A stretch of 64,000 nucleotides of DNA from Cohnella silvisoli (GTDB lineage Bacteria > Bacillota > Bacilli > Paenibacillales > Paenibacillaceae). Positions 7,250 through 14,555 of the stretch are shown here, piece after piece (positions within the stretch are counted from its first letter, which is position 1; every line of letters begins with the position of its first letter). The notes beneath the pieces are model-generated. The model searched no databases, was not told the DNA's origin, and worked only from the letters and a program-made list of their open reading frames with translations. The DNA lies in the NCBI RefSeq assembly GCF_021190915.1, contig NZ_JAIOAP010000011.1, positions 124,001 to 188,000 of the forward strand, read 5' to 3'. Position numbers and translations under genes: made by a program.

Positions 7250-8488
7250 ATGTTCAACAATCTTCTTTTGGTTGTTCAGGTGTTATTTTTCCTGATTGGC
7301 GCGTATCAAGTCATTTTGTCTTTTTTTGGATGGTACCGCAAGAGAGAGCGCATTACCCATAAGCCGACAAAGTCGTTTGCCTTATTGGTTGCCGCCCACA
7401 ATGAACAAGCCGTTGTCGGAGCCTTGATTGAAAATTTACTTAAATTGGATTACCCTCGCGAGCTGTTCGACATCTTCGTTATTTGCGATAACTGCACGGA
7501 CGGGACGGCGGATATTGTACGCAAATACCCAGGGGTTCATGCTTGCGAACGCTTTAACCCTAATCAAAGGGGAAAAGGCTTTGCCATCGAATGGATGCTT
7601 AAGGAATTATGGAAAAATCCTAAGCAATACGATTCCATTGTCATGTTCGATGCAGACAACCTAGTGGCAACCAACTTCCTGCAACACATGAACGAAGATC
7701 TTTGCAACGGACATCGGGTCATTCAAGGTTACTTGGACACGAAAAACCCGAACGACTCTTGGGTCAGTGCCGCGAATGGAATCAACTATTGGTTTTGCAA
7801 CCGTTTATGGCAAATGCCGCGTTATAACTTGGGACTTTCCAACTTTCTCGGCGGAACGGGCATGTGTTTCGAGACAAAGCTGCTGAAGGAAATGGGTTGG
7901 GGAGCGACGAGCCTGGTCGAGGACTTGGAATTCACGATTCGTTGCATTCAACGCGATATTTATCCTAAATTCAACTACGATGCGCGCGTATACGACGAGA
8001 AGCCGATTACGTTTAAGGCCTCTTCCCGTCAGCGTCTTCGTTGGATGCAAGGGCATTTCGATATTACTCGCCGTTACATGCTTCCGCTTCTGTGGCAGGG
8101 AATCAAGGAACGCAGCATGGTTAAGATCGATGCGGCGCTATACGTTTTTAACGCATACAACTTCCTGCTCGGTTTCTTAATTACCGCCACGCTCTGGTTT
8201 GATCTTTTGCTGCCGGGCGAAGCGCATTTCGATTCTATTTATTCCATTGCGCCTGCATGGCTGGCAATACCGATTTCCATTTACATTTACTTGCAGGTCC
8301 CGCTTGCCATGTTGCTGGAGAAAGTGAATTGGCGCATTTACCTTAAGCTCGTTATGTTTCCGATTTTCTTCTTTACATGGTGGCCGATTACGTTCTACGC
8401 TTTCTTCACGCAGAACAACAAAACCTGGAGCCACACGGAGCATACCCGTGTTATCCGGCTGGAAGAAGTACAAGGCAAACAGATGTAA
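7250..8488 (+). CDS. membrane family 2 glycosyltransferase
   Basis: A 412-residue protein starting at ATG 7250 after AGGGGG about 11 bases upstream. One N-terminal membrane helix is followed by a GT-A domain with the motifs of polysaccharide-type GT2 enzymes: VAAHNEQ, CDNCTDGTAD, the metal-binding MFDADN (DAD), the base region SLVEDLEFT (ED) and QRLRWMQGH (Q-x2-RW). Three to four hydrophobic segments close the protein. This is the layout of N-acetylglucosaminyl and hyaluronan/cellulose synthase-like enzymes that build and export a polymer or glycosylate a lipid. The product is not identifiable here; the upstream GT4 may act in the same envelope pathway. Confidence 0.85.
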   Translation: MFNNLLLVVQVLFFLIGAYQVILSFFGWYRKRERITHKPTKSFALLVAAHNEQAVVGALIENLLKLDYPRELFDIFVICDNCTDGTADIVRKYPGVHACERFNPNQRGKGFAIEWMLKELWKNPKQYDSIVMFDADNLVATNFLQHMNEDLCNGHRVIQGYLDTKNPNDSWVSAANGINYWFCNRLWQMPRYNLGLSNFLGGTGMCFETKLLKEMGWGATSLVEDLEFTIRCIQRDIYPKFNYDARVYDEKPITFKASSRQRLRWMQGHFDITRRYMLPLLWQGIKERSMVKIDAALYVFNAYNFLLGFLITATLWFDLLLPGEAHFDSIYSIAPAWLAIPISIYIYLQVPLAMLLEKVNWRIYLKLVMFPIFFFTWWPITFYAFFTQNNKTWSHTEHTRVIRLEEVQGKQM

Positions 8489-8497
8489 TCGCAGCGG

Positions 8498-8527
8498 ATC
8501 CTCGGACTCTCTCCGGGGATTTGTTGT
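8498..8527 (+). terminator. possible terminator after GT2 gene
   Basis: ATCCTCGG (8498-8505) pairs, with one G-U, with CCGGGGAT (8513-8520), followed by TTGTTGT. Confidence 0.5.
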
Positions 8528-8584
8528 ATAATCACGGGTATAAGCATTGAGCGCTGATTGTGATAAAAGCGGGGAGGCAATCTC

Positions 8585-9061
8585 TTGGTGGAATCCAGAA
8601 CGTTCAAAGGCCCTCTGTTAAGACCGCCCGGTGTAGGTACATGGATTTATGTAGATGTTCCATTTGATGCGGAATCGATATTCGGGAGCAAAGGGCAGGT
8701 TCGGGTGAGGGGAACGGTGAACGGTGCCGTCTTTCGGAGTACGCTGATGCCGCGCGGCGATGGCACTCATTACTTGGTCGTTGGCGGCGAGCTGCGCGAG
8801 GCGGCGGGTGTCTCCGTTGGAGACGAAGTTATGGTAAACTTGTCCGCGGATACGGATGAACGGATAGTCGAAGCTCCGGATGATCTGCAAGCCGAGCTTG
8901 CGGTTCATGAGGCGGCGAATAGGTTTTGGGCTGCTTTAGCGTATTCCTATAGGAAAGAGTACGTAAATTGGATAGAGGACGCGAAGCGGGAAGCGACTTG
9001 GCATTCAAGGATCGCCAAGGCGGTCCAGATGCTAGCGGAAGGTAAGAAATTGAAGTCTTAA
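8585..9061 (+). CDS. DUF1905 / YdeI (OmdA)-like protein
   Basis: A 158-residue cytosolic protein. TTG 8585 lies 7 bases after GGGGAGG (8571-8577); GTG 8588 is a possible alternative. Residues of about 1-90 match the DUF1905 beta-barrel pattern (GTWIYVDVPFDAESIFG, KGQVRVRGTVNG, HYLVVGGELREAAGVSVGD). The remaining part, with FWAALAYSYRKEYVNWI and EATWHSRIAKAVQMLAEGKK, is the YdeI/OmdA helical segment annotated in some proteins as bacteriocin-protection. The biochemical role of the family is unsettled, so none is assigned. Confidence 0.75.
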   Translation: MVESRTFKGPLLRPPGVGTWIYVDVPFDAESIFGSKGQVRVRGTVNGAVFRSTLMPRGDGTHYLVVGGELREAAGVSVGDEVMVNLSADTDERIVEAPDDLQAELAVHEAANRFWAALAYSYRKEYVNWIEDAKREATWHSRIAKAVQMLAEGKKLKS

Positions 9062-9091
9062 TGTCGCTATGGCAATACCGGTGATTTAGCG

Positions 9092-9120
9092 TTGACATCC
9101 CATGTGCAGCATGATATAGT
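9092..9120 (+). promoter_or_regulatory. sigma-A promoter of the infC operon
   Basis: A consensus TTGACA at 9092-9097 is followed after exactly 17 bases by TATAGT at 9115-9120, about 235 bases before infC. Confidence 0.75.
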
Positions 9121-9139
9121 GTTCGTTGTGACTGATTTA

Positions 9140-9308
9140 TGTAAATTATTCAGCACGCACAAGCAGAAGCACCCGCTTCTCACCTGATCGGCAATTGCTG
9201 ACGGGTATGCGTAGCCGACGAGATACGGCGATTGCAGGAACTTCGGTTTCCTTGCATGACCGTTAACGTTAGGACTAGGATGCGGGTCAATGCGACTCGT
9301 ATTTTTTT
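9140..9308 (+). promoter_or_regulatory. ribosomal protein L20-type leader of infC-rpmI-rplT
   Basis: The transcribed leader contains the conserved stretch GCAGAAGCACCCGCTTCTCA and further pairing segments, then an intrinsic terminator directly upstream of infC. In Bacillus, L20 binds the equivalent leader and causes premature termination when in excess. The position, operon and terminator fit that autogenous control; the L20 contact itself is inferred. Confidence 0.75.
9280..9308 (+). terminator. attenuator terminator in the infC leader
   Basis: ATGCGGGTC (9280-9288) pairs with GACTCGTAT (9294-9302) using two G-U pairs, followed by a run of seven T. It lies about 45 bases before the infC start, where read-through decides operon expression. 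Confidence 0.8.
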
Positions 9309-9353
9309 GTTTTTACCCACAACTTAATCGACAGTTTATTTCGGAGGTGGAAC

Positions 9354-9869
9354 ATTATTAGCAAGGATCATCAACTCAACGAGGAAATCCGGGCGAAGGA
9401 AGTCCGACTGGTCGGCCCTGAAGGCGAACAAATCGGTATCAAACCTTTTCGTGAAGCGATGCAGATGGCAATTGACGCGAATCTTGACCTAGTTAACGTA
9501 GCACCGCAGGCGAAACCGCCGGTGTGCCGCATTATGGACTACGGGAAATTCCGTTATGAGCAGCAGAAGAAAGAAAAGGAAGCCAGGAAGAATCAAAAAA
9601 TCGTCGACCTCAAAGAAGTTTGGTTTCGTGCTAACATTGAAGAGAATGACTACCAGACGAAGTATCGTAACGTCGTGAAGTTCTTGAATGAAGGCGACAA
9701 GGTCAAATGTTCCGTTCGGTTCCGCGGTCGTGAAATCACGCACGCGAAGCTCGGTCAGAAGATCTTGGAGCGGGTCGCGAACGAAGTAGCAGAAATTTGT
9801 ATTGTAGAGCGCATGCCTAAGCTGGAAGGCCGCAGCATGATTATGATTTTGGCTCCGAAAGCCCACTGA
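9354..9869 (+). CDS. infC: translation initiation factor IF-3, AUU start
   Basis: A 171-residue protein. No ATG exists near the proper N-terminus: the frame opens with two ATT codons (9354, 9357) after GGAGG at 9343-9347. I take the first ATT, giving MISKDHQLNEEIRAKEV, the same arrangement as in B. subtilis IF-3; starting at the second would lose one Ile. The body shows the IF-3 signature AKPPVCRIMDYGKFRYEQQ and a C-terminal 30S-binding domain ending APKAH. AUU starts let IF-3 repress its own translation by start-codon discrimination. It is the first gene of the infC-rpmI-rplT operon. Confidence 0.95.
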   Translation: MISKDHQLNEEIRAKEVRLVGPEGEQIGIKPFREAMQMAIDANLDLVNVAPQAKPPVCRIMDYGKFRYEQQKKEKEARKNQKIVDLKEVWFRANIEENDYQTKYRNVVKFLNEGDKVKCSVRFRGREITHAKLGQKILERVANEVAEICIVERMPKLEGRSMIMILAPKAH

Positions 9870-9885
9870 CAGGAGGATACAACTC

Positions 9886-10086
9886 ATGCCTAAGATGAAA
9901 ACTCATAGCAGCTTGAAAGATCGTTTCAAAATTACCGGAACAGGTAAAGTAAAACGGTACAAAGCTTATAAGAATCATTTGCTGTCCCACAAATCGGGAC
10001 GCGCAAAACGCGTATTGGCTGGTCAGCCGTTGATGGCTCAAGGCGACGTTCGTCGTCTGCAGCAACAACTTGGCAACCTTAAATAA
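9886..10086 (+). CDS. rpmI: 50S ribosomal protein L35
   Basis: A 66-residue basic protein of normal length, starting MPKMKTHSSLKDRFKITGTG and containing HLLSHKSGRAKR, the L35 core. AGGAGG at 9871-9876 precedes the ATG, 16 bases after the infC stop. It is the middle gene of the IF3-L35-L20 operon and is probably translationally linked to infC. Confidence 0.97.
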   Translation: MPKMKTHSSLKDRFKITGTGKVKRYKAYKNHLLSHKSGRAKRVLAGQPLMAQGDVRRLQQQLGNLK

Positions 10087-10129
10087 TCGTCAACATCGTT
10101 ATATGAACACTTCCGGGAGGTAATGAATC

Positions 10130-10489
10130 ATGGCAAGAGTCAAAGGCGGATTCGTAACGCGCCGTCGTCGCAATAGAATGTTGAAATTGGCAAAAGGTTA
10201 CTGGGGCGCGAAACATCGCCTGTTTAAGAAAGCTAAAGAACAAGTAATGAAATCCCTTATGTACGCATACCGCGACCGTCGTCAGACGAAACGGAACTTC
10301 CGCAAATTGTGGATCGTGCGTATTAACGCCGCGGCTCGCCAGAATGGCCTGTCTTACAGCAAGATGATGCATGGCCTTAAATTGGCCGGTATCGAAGTAA
10401 ACCGCAAAATGCTTGCCGACCTAGCCGTGAACGACATCGGCGCGTTCAATTCGCTAGCCGGCGCTGCCAAAGAAAAAATCAACGCGTAA
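10130..10489 (+). CDS. rplT: 50S ribosomal protein L20
   Basis: A 119-residue protein of usual length with the very basic N-terminal extension [20 protein letters not shown] and the globular domain ([20 protein letters not shown]). L20 is an early 23S rRNA assembly protein and, in Bacillus, the repressor of this operon through the leader upstream. GGGAGG precedes the ATG. It is the last gene of the operon and is followed by a strong terminator. Confidence 0.97.
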   Translation: MARVKGGFVTRRRRNRMLKLAKGYWGAKHRLFKKAKEQVMKSLMYAYRDRRQTKRNFRKLWIVRINAAARQNGLSYSKMMHGLKLAGIEVNRKMLADLAVNDIGAFNSLAGAAKEKINA

Positions 10490-10502
10490 TTTGCGTACAA
10501 GC

Positions 10503-10529
10503 AAGGGCTCCGGGAAACCGGGGCCCTTT
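10503..10529 (+). terminator. terminator of the infC operon
   Basis: AAGGGCTCCGG (10503-10513) pairs with CCGGGGCCCTT (10518-10528) around a GAAA loop, followed by T residues. Confidence 0.85.
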
Positions 10530-10640
10530 ACGTGTTTTTCCGGGATCATAGCCCCATTTTTCCGCAGGCGGACAGAGGTACATGCAGGACCAGCTCCTTT
10601 TCCATAAGCTACAAAACAACCAGGAAGGAGGTTTATACAA

Positions 10641-10892
10641 TTGGCGCATATTACTCGTTCGCAAGCCCAGAAGATGGTGGGTAAAAGCATTTATGCGGTG
10701 CGTAAAGATGGTTCGGCAGTCTCGGGCAAACTTGTCCGTGTGAGCGGGGATCAGTTAGTCCTTGAGCAGCCGAAAGGTAAAAAGGTTCAGACAAAAGCCA
10801 TATTCCCGCTTTTGTTATTTGATGTACTTGCTATTGACACATTTGATGGCTTTGGTTTTGATGGCTTCGGTGGTGGCTTTGGCTGGTGGTAA
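10641..10892 (+). CDS. small conserved-looking protein with Gly/Phe-rich tail
   Basis: An 83-residue protein starting at TTG 10641, 9 bases after a strong GGAAGGAGG (10623-10631). Residues of about 1-60 look like a small beta-barrel (YAVRKDGSAVSGKLVRVSGD, then LVLEQPKGKKVQT), similar in spacing to Sm-like or KOW-type folds, but I cannot assign a family. The last 22 residues are Gly/Phe/Asp repeats ending GFGGGFGWW. It has no signal peptide or membrane helix except a short hydrophobic stretch (FPLLLFDVLAI). It is a monocistronic unit between two terminators. Similar Gly/Phe tails occur in spore-coat or exosporium proteins; that is only a suggestion. Confidence 0.65.
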   Translation: MAHITRSQAQKMVGKSIYAVRKDGSAVSGKLVRVSGDQLVLEQPKGKKVQTKAIFPLLLFDVLAIDTFDGFGFDGFGGGFGWW

Positions 10893-10930
10893 GTGGAAAC
10901 TGAATAGCTGAAGCATCAGCGGAGCTTTGC

Positions 10931-10957
10931 GAGAGTGCCTTATCGGTACTCTCTTTC
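10931..10957 (+). terminator. terminator after the Gly/Phe-rich protein gene
   Basis: GAGAGTGCC (10931-10939) pairs with GGTACTCTC (10945-10953) including one G-U, then TTTCT. Confidence 0.7.
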
Positions 10958-11101
10958 TGCATGTTCGGGGCTATTGGTACATATGCGAGATGCACTCGAT
11001 ATTTTCTCTTACTTTTCTCCTATTGGATTTATAGAACTCTCACAATTGCCGGGTAAAATTAAAATTGTAATCAACACAAACACAAAAAGGGAGTGTAGAA
11101 C

Positions 11102-11476
11102 ATGTTCAAAACGAAGAAAACATTGATCGCCGTCCTTTCCTCGGCACTGCTTATCACGGGTGCGGGAAGCGCCTTCGCGGCATCCGGCACAACGGCCTCG
11201 ACAACAGCGAAAGCGGGAACGAGCAGCACTCAGGCAACAACGAAATCAAGCACCGCTGCAGTCAAACCGAAAGTTGAAAAAGAAGATCCGAATAAAGGCA
11301 AAACGGAAAAAGTACCTGCTGTGAAACACAAGGTTACCAAACATAAGATCATTAAACATAAAAAGCATAAAAAACATATCACAACCAAGCCAACAACCAA
11401 ACCAGCACCGAAGCCAACAACCAAGCCAGCACCGAAGCCAGCCGTTCCCGTCAAGAAAACAACTGCCACGAAGTAA
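11102..11476 (+). CDS. secreted Lys/Thr/Pro-rich protein
   Basis: A 124-residue protein with a clear signal peptide (basic start MFKTKK, hydrophobic core, cleavage after AFA near residue 26). The mature part is low complexity: Thr/Ser/Ala-rich, then Lys/His-rich (HKVTKHKIIKHKKHKKH), then repeats of TTKPAPKP. The mature part contains no cysteine and no recognisable catalytic domain. It is extremely basic, so binding to anionic cell-wall polymer or DNA is plausible. GGGAG precedes the ATG, a strong terminator follows, and the next genes are a two-component system; whether that system senses or controls it is unknown. Confidence 0.7.
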   Translation: MFKTKKTLIAVLSSALLITGAGSAFAASGTTASTTAKAGTSSTQATTKSSTAAVKPKVEKEDPNKGKTEKVPAVKHKVTKHKIIKHKKHKKHITTKPTTKPAPKPTTKPAPKPAVPVKKTTATK

Positions 11477-11510
11477 TCTTTCGCAATAACGGCAATTCAT
11501 CAGAACTACA

Positions 11511-11543
11511 AAGGCGGGAAGCTTAGTTCCCGCCTTTCTTTTT
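11511..11543 (+). terminator. terminator after the secreted basic protein gene
   Basis: AAGGCGGGAA (11511-11520) and TTCCCGCCTT (11527-11536) form a 10-bp stem, followed by TCTTTTTT. Confidence 0.85.
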
Positions 11544-11611
11544 TATGTACTGAGTAGTAATCTTAGGGAAAACCATCGTTTGTCGGCCCATGGTACGTTA
11601 GGAGGCTTGTC

Positions 11612-12313
11612 ATGTCCCGTATAATCGTTGTGGACGATGATCGGAATATTTGCCAATTGATATCGGAGTACTTGAAGAAAGACGGGCACGAGGTCGAGGA
11701 ATTTTTCAGCGGTGACGGACTGATCGAACGGATCAAGAAGGAATCACCGGATTGCCTTATCTTGGACATAATGATGCCCGGCATCAACGGCCTGCAACTG
11801 CTAACCTTAATTCGAAGCTTCAGTGAAATGCCAATTATTATGGTTTCGGCGAGGGGAGAAGAGATGGATCGCATTATGGGGCTGGAGCTTGGCTGCAACG
11901 ACTTTCTGGGGAAACCCTTCCATCCCCGCGAATTGGTAGGCCGAGTCAGATCCATGATGCGTCTGGTTGAATCTTATCAAACTCCGCGAACGGAAGCTCT
12001 AAAGCCGCCTATTCGGGCAGGAAATCTGCTGATTTCAGAGGAGTACCGAAAGGTACAGATAGAGAATGGGCCGGAGTTGTCGCTTACGATTCGTGAATTT
12101 GAGCTTTTGCTGCATTTTGCGAGAAATCCCAATCGTCCTTTTAGCCGAGAGCAGGTCATTCGTCAAGTTTGGGATTACGATTTCCTTGGCGATGTTCGGG
12201 TAGTCGATGAGTTGGTTAAACGTCTTCGAAAAAAAATACTCGATTTGGCCACAGGGATTAGTATCGACACGGTTTGGGGTTATGGCTACAAGGCCACGGT
12301 GGAAACGACGTGA
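11612..12313 (+). CDS. OmpR-family response regulator
   Basis: A 233-residue protein. The receiver domain (about 1-115) has the acidic triad DDD at 8-10, the phospho-acceptor Asp52 in CLILDIMMPG and a conserved Lys in LGKPF. The C-terminal winged helix (about 135-230) has the typical FELLLHFARNPNRPFSREQV and DVRVVDELVKRLRKK. AGGAGG precedes the ATG. The stop codon overlaps the kinase gene start by 4 bases (GTGA), so the two are co-translated. The target genes cannot be named. Confidence 0.93.
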   Translation: MSRIIVVDDDRNICQLISEYLKKDGHEVEEFFSGDGLIERIKKESPDCLILDIMMPGINGLQLLTLIRSFSEMPIIMVSARGEEMDRIMGLELGCNDFLGKPFHPRELVGRVRSMMRLVESYQTPRTEALKPPIRAGNLLISEEYRKVQIENGPELSLTIREFELLLHFARNPNRPFSREQVIRQVWDYDFLGDVRVVDELVKRLRKKILDLATGISIDTVWGYGYKATVETT

Positions 12314-13620
12314 AATCGCTAAGAGCCCGAATTTTGTGGTCGATGATGCTCGTAATGGTGTTTTCGGTAGTCGTGACGGTTGGATTCTGCTCCCACATCG
12401 TTTACCGAATGCTTGTCGATCAAACTAAAAATCAATTACTGCTCCAGCTTGATAAAGCCGTTAGCATTCTGGAGGGCGGAAGCCCCGATGATTTGGAGCC
12501 GAGCGATTTGACGCTTCGATTTAAGAATCATCAATTTAACGCAGATTTTTATGTGGTAGATGCTTCGGGGATTGTAGCAGCCGCAAGCAATGAGGACTTT
12601 ATCGGCAACCCTCCAGTCCTTCAGCTGAGTAAAGAGTATGGACGCGATATGCTGCAAGGAAACAAAGTGATGTATGTACTGCAAAAAACGGAAGGATATA
12701 CAGTTGTTCTTTACACGCCGGAAAAAATATTAAAGCGCATGTTTAATGAGGCACTCCTTCTTGTTTTTGCTTCTATTACCGTAAGCAGTCTGATTTTGTA
12801 CGTCATCGGTTTTCTGCTGATTTGGAAAATCACGCGCCCGATCGTTAAGCTGAAGGAAGCCGTTAATCGTTATGATCCCTATCGGGGGTTGCTCACGGTA
12901 ACTCGGGTAGGAGCGACTGAAATCGACGAACTGATGCTTACGCTGCAATCGATGTCGGGTCGAATTCGCAACCACCATGAGCACCAGATTGATTTCTTGC
13001 AAAATGTATCCCATGAGCTTCGCACGCCGTTGATGTCCATTCAAGGATACGCTAACGCGATTAAGGATCAAGTCGTGTCTCAGGAGAAGGGGCTTTCCAT
13101 CATAACGGAAGAGTCTTATAGATTGATTCGAATGGTAGATCGGCTTCTCGAGCTAACCAGACTGGAAAACCCGGAACTCCCGCATGAGGAACAGCCGGTC
13201 GATCTAAACGAGATGGCAAGTCAAGCAAGCGAATTATTGTCCACCAATGCTGCCGACCAAGGGGTTCAGATCACATGGACGAAACGGGAAGTTATCATCA
13301 TGGTCGCTGCGGAGCAGCTTTTTCAACTTCTGATCAATCTTCTGCAAAATGCGATTCGTTATGCGGCAACAGAGGTTCGCATTTCATTCGGAACGGATAA
13401 AGAAGGGTGGTTTCTTGCCGTAGAGGATGACGGGGAAGGAGTCCCAGCCGAATGGCAAAACCGGATTTTCGACCGCTATTTCAAGGGCGAGTCCGGTCAG
13501 ACGGGTCTAGGACTCTCCATTTGCCGACGAATAGCGGAGAGCCTGCAAGCCGAGCTTAAATATGAAGCATCGGAATTGGGAGGTGCGCGTTTCTCTGTGG
13601 TAAAATCAAAAATAGTTTAG
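12310..13620 (+). CDS. membrane sensor histidine kinase
   Basis: A 436-residue partner of the preceding regulator. GTG 12310 overlaps the regulator stop. A transmembrane helix at about 10-30 and another at about 150-175 enclose an extracellular sensor domain of about 115 residues. They are followed by HAMP (KITRPIVKLKEAV), the dimerisation box SHELRTPLMSIQGYANAI with phospho-acceptor His235, the N box NLLQNAIRYA, G1 EDDGEGVP and G2 GQTGLGLSICRR. All catalytic motifs are intact. The signal is unknown. The 3' end overlaps the convergent GNAT gene by 15 bases. Confidence 0.93.
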   Translation: MKSLRARILWSMMLVMVFSVVVTVGFCSHIVYRMLVDQTKNQLLLQLDKAVSILEGGSPDDLEPSDLTLRFKNHQFNADFYVVDASGIVAAASNEDFIGNPPVLQLSKEYGRDMLQGNKVMYVLQKTEGYTVVLYTPEKILKRMFNEALLLVFASITVSSLILYVIGFLLIWKITRPIVKLKEAVNRYDPYRGLLTVTRVGATEIDELMLTLQSMSGRIRNHHEHQIDFLQNVSHELRTPLMSIQGYANAIKDQVVSQEKGLSIITEESYRLIRMVDRLLELTRLENPELPHEEQPVDLNEMASQASELLSTNAADQGVQITWTKREVIIMVAAEQLFQLLINLLQNAIRYAATEVRISFGTDKEGWFLAVEDDGEGVPAEWQNRIFDRYFKGESGQTGLGLSICRRIAESLQAELKYEASELGGARFSVVKSKIV

Positions 13621-14055
13621 AGGTTTGACTAGTTCGATGACTTTTAATGCATAGATCGTTCGAAGGGTTTGATAACCGAGGCGATGGTAGAAGCGGAGCG
13701 CGCGCGTGTTTCCTTCATCGACGAACAATTGGGATATTGTGCAGCCCTTTTTGCGTCCATACTGCTCTGCGCGTGCCATAAGCTCCGTACCCCAATGTTT
13801 ATTCTGAGCCGTTGAATCAACCGCAAGCAAGTCGATAAATAAAGTTGTGCCGCGAAATTCCATATGCAGAAACCCAAACGGAGTGCTTCTCCTGGACCGG
13901 GCAGCGACTAATGTAGCGCCCCTGCGCAGCCGGCGGGTAATTTCGTAATGTAATCGGCTGTCCCGGGGATGCTGCCACGGAGAGATCGGAACTAACTGCG
14001 TACGAACAAGCGCTACAATGCTTTTATCGTCACCTTGTTGTCGCCATCGAATCAT
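13606..14055 (-). CDS. GNAT-family N-acetyltransferase
   Basis: A 149-residue protein with the GNAT core: beta strands around PFGFLHMEFRGTTLFIDLLAVD, the motif A region (KHWGTELMARAEQYGRKKGC, a variant of the Q/R-x-x-G-x-G/A pyrophosphate loop), then LFVDEGNTRALRFYHRLGYQ, the classical motif B. ATG 14055 is the first start, with GGGGAT about 10 bases upstream. The substrate is unknown. It is a single leftward gene, convergent with and slightly overlapping the kinase gene. Confidence 0.85.
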   Translation of the reverse strand: MIRWRQQGDDKSIVALVRTQLVPISPWQHPRDSRLHYEITRRLRRGATLVAARSRRSTPFGFLHMEFRGTTLFIDLLAVDSTAQNKHWGTELMARAEQYGRKKGCTISQLFVDEGNTRALRFYHRLGYQTLRTIYALKVIELVKPLNYF

Positions 14056-14162
14056 GCGGGATTCATCCCCTGTTCTTATGTCCTCGGTTAAGTCAGTTTT
14101 GCTGAATGCCGATTGTACAACGTATGAACAAGGTGTTTGAACGGTAACGGCGAAGTTGTGTA

Positions 14163-14191
14163 TTGACGAATGGCCTGGCGAAGAATATAAT
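14163..14191 (+). promoter_or_regulatory. promoter of the ilv operon
   Basis: TTGACG at 14163-14168, a 17-base spacer, and a perfect TATAAT at 14186-14191 directly upstream of the T-box leader. Confidence 0.8.
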
Positions 14192-14202
14192 TGATGCTAA
14201 AT

Positions 14203-14530
14203 CGACTGAAATACAAATGGCCGTGATGAGGAAAAAGCGATGGGGCTCTTATGCTCAGAGAGTGTCGGATTAGCTGAGACCGATGCCTTAACCCCTGTAC
14301 GCGAAGTCTCCTCGGAGCTGTTCGCCTGAACGCCCGAAAGGGTCATTAGGGAGAATCGGATTGGCGCACGTTATTGCGCTTAAGGTATGAAATATTCCCT
14401 GACTATGTCAGAGGGAAGCATACTTTATAAGGCCGTCATCGCGAGATGTGCGGCAAACTCGGGTGGTACCGCGGAAGCAACAGCCTTTCGTCCCAAGACA
14501 GCCATATTGGCGTTGGGATGAAGGGCTTTT
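14203..14530 (+). promoter_or_regulatory. T-box riboswitch upstream of ilvB
   Basis: The leader has the hallmark T-box antiterminator core GGGTGGTACCGCGGAAGC at 14461-14478 and a terminator whose arms are AGCCTTTCGTCCCAA (14482-14496) and TTGGGATGAAGGGCT (about 14513-14527), followed by a T run. Upstream, stem I carries GATGAGGA (near 14225) and AGAGAGTGTCGG, as in the family. Uncharged cognate tRNA would stabilise the antiterminator and switch on ilvB. A GUA triplet (Val) in the likely specifier loop just 3' of ACCCC is my candidate specifier, but the loop needs folding to confirm. Confidence 0.93.
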
Positions 14531-14555
14531 TTATTTGTAGAAAGGAGGAGTAAGG

